The notes under the pieces: generated by a model
What the model saw: only the letters and a program-made list of their open reading frames with translations
What the model was told of the DNA's origin: nothing
Databases searched by the model: none
DNA from: Acidobacteriota bacterium
GTDB taxonomy: Bacteria; Acidobacteriota; Terriglobia; Acidoferrales; UBA7541
Reading direction: 5' to 3'
DNA: 5,603 nt
NCBI GenBank assembly: GCA_019239815.1
Contig: JAFAZL010000916.1
Location: 1 to 5,603, forward strand
Program-made: the position numbers and the translations under genes
Part shown: positions 5,097-5,603 of the stretch, piece by piece
How positions within the stretch are numbered: position 1 is the stretch's first letter
Layout of the letters: each line of letters opens with the position of its first letter

Positions 5097-5603
5097 ATGA
5101 TCCGTGTAAAAAACCTTGTGAAAAAGTTCGGTGACTTTACGGCGGTAGACAACGTGTCTTTTGACGTAGCCAAAGGCGAGATTTTCGCCTTTCTCGGCCC
5201 CAACGGCGCCGGCAAAACAACCACCATCAAAATGCTGACAACCCTGCTTGCTCCGACAAGCGGAACGTTGGAAATCGATGGGATGAATCCCGTCGAAAAG
5301 CAGCATCAGGTCCGTCAACGCTTCGGCATCGTATTCCAGGATCCAAGCCTCGACCAAGACCTAACCGCCTGGGAAAATATGGACCTGCACGGCGCGCTCT
5401 ATCACGTCCCGCGCAAGGTGCGAAAGCAACGCTCCGAGCTTCTGCTCAAACTCTTCGAACTCTGGGACCGCCGAGACAGCCAGGTGAAGACGTTTTCGGG
5501 CGGCATGAAGCGTCGCCTGGAGATCGCGCGTGGATTCCTGCATACGCCAAAGATTCTTTTTCTCGATGAGCCGACTTTGGGTCTCGATCCACAGAGTCGC
5601 AAT
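5097..5603 (+). CDS. ABC transporter ATP-binding protein, DrrA/multidrug type (3' end outside window)
   Basis: This is the ATPase subunit of an ABC exporter, energising a separate membrane subunit expected just downstream. The first 169 of an expected 240-330 residues are present and open to the window edge. Walker A is GPNGAGKT (34-41), the Q-loop glutamine is Q81 in IVFQDPSLD, the signature is FSGGMKRRLEIARG (133-146), Walker B is ILFLDEP (153-159) with catalytic E158, and the D-loop starts LGLDP (161-165). The SGGM(K/R)RRLE form and the TAWENMDLHGALY segment (90-102) are typical of DrrA-type drug or lipid exporters and NodI/CcmA relatives. The start ATG 5097 is supported by GGAGG at 5081-5085, 11 nt upstream, and by the protein beginning directly with MIRVKNLVKKFG as in the family. 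A strong promoter with an operator-like repeat precedes it, suggesting inducible expression. The transported substrate cannot be told. Confidence 0.95.
   Translation, partial: MIRVKNLVKKFGDFTAVDNVSFDVAKGEIFAFLGPNGAGKTTTIKMLTTLLAPTSGTLEIDGMNPVEKQHQVRQRFGIVFQDPSLDQDLTAWENMDLHGALYHVPRKVRKQRSELLLKLFELWDRRDSQVKTFSGGMKRRLEIARGFLHTPKILFLDEPTLGLDPQSRN

Noticed and set aside
1..5603. A hidden multi-gene system (defence, mobile element, toxin-antitoxin, secondary-metabolite cluster)
   Set aside because: No transposase, integrase, nuclease, toxin pair, CRISPR repeats or biosynthetic core gene is visible; genes are housekeeping or single hypotheticals.

Overview
The window looks like ordinary chromosomal DNA from a moderately GC-rich, non-enteric bacterium. 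The best guess is an Acidobacteriota (Terriglobia/Koribacter-like) genome. That guess rests on a bacillithiol-type BshC in a GC-rich background, a DapA-family gene directly behind carB, and an intergenic palindrome of a style I associate with such genomes. It is inference, not proof.

Layout, left to right. (1) 1-885: the 3' end of carB, the carbamoyl-phosphate synthase large subunit, entering from the left edge with the end of its second ATP-grasp half and the whole MGS-like allosteric domain. (2) 888-1778: a complete DapA-family class I aldolase, 2 nt after the carB stop and so almost certainly co-transcribed. Its active site has the Schiff-base lysine and the tyrosine but lacks the substrate-binding arginine of true DapA. 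It resembles 4-hydroxy-2-oxoglutarate aldolase-type members more. (3) 1779-2001: intergenic, with one weak stem-loop and no convincing promoter. (4) 2002-3636: bshC, the putative cysteine-adding enzyme of bacillithiol synthesis. (5) 3649-3930, minus strand: a small helical protein of unknown function, convergent with bshC. (6) 3931-4151: a divergent intergenic region with a plausible plus-strand promoter and a leader hairpin. (7) 4152-4718: a 188-aa protein with an N-terminal helical/coiled region and about three 26-residue repeats resembling variant leucine-rich (LRV) or HEAT-like repeats. (8) 4719-5096: a 378-nt non-coding stretch with a candidate terminator, an 18-bp perfect palindrome typical of dispersed repeats, another hairpin, and a strong sigma70-type promoter overlapped by an operator-like inverted repeat. 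(9) 5097-5603: the 5' part of an ABC transporter ATPase of the DrrA/multidrug type, running off the right edge.

The genes do not form one pathway. carB and the aldolase form a likely operon end. bshC contributes to thiol redox chemistry. The two hypotheticals are separate units. The ABC ATPase starts a new, probably regulated, transport operon. I see no phage, transposase, CRISPR, toxin-antitoxin or defence system. The points most worth following up are the aldolase's specificity, the operator-like promoter of the ABC gene, the 18-bp palindrome and the repeat protein.
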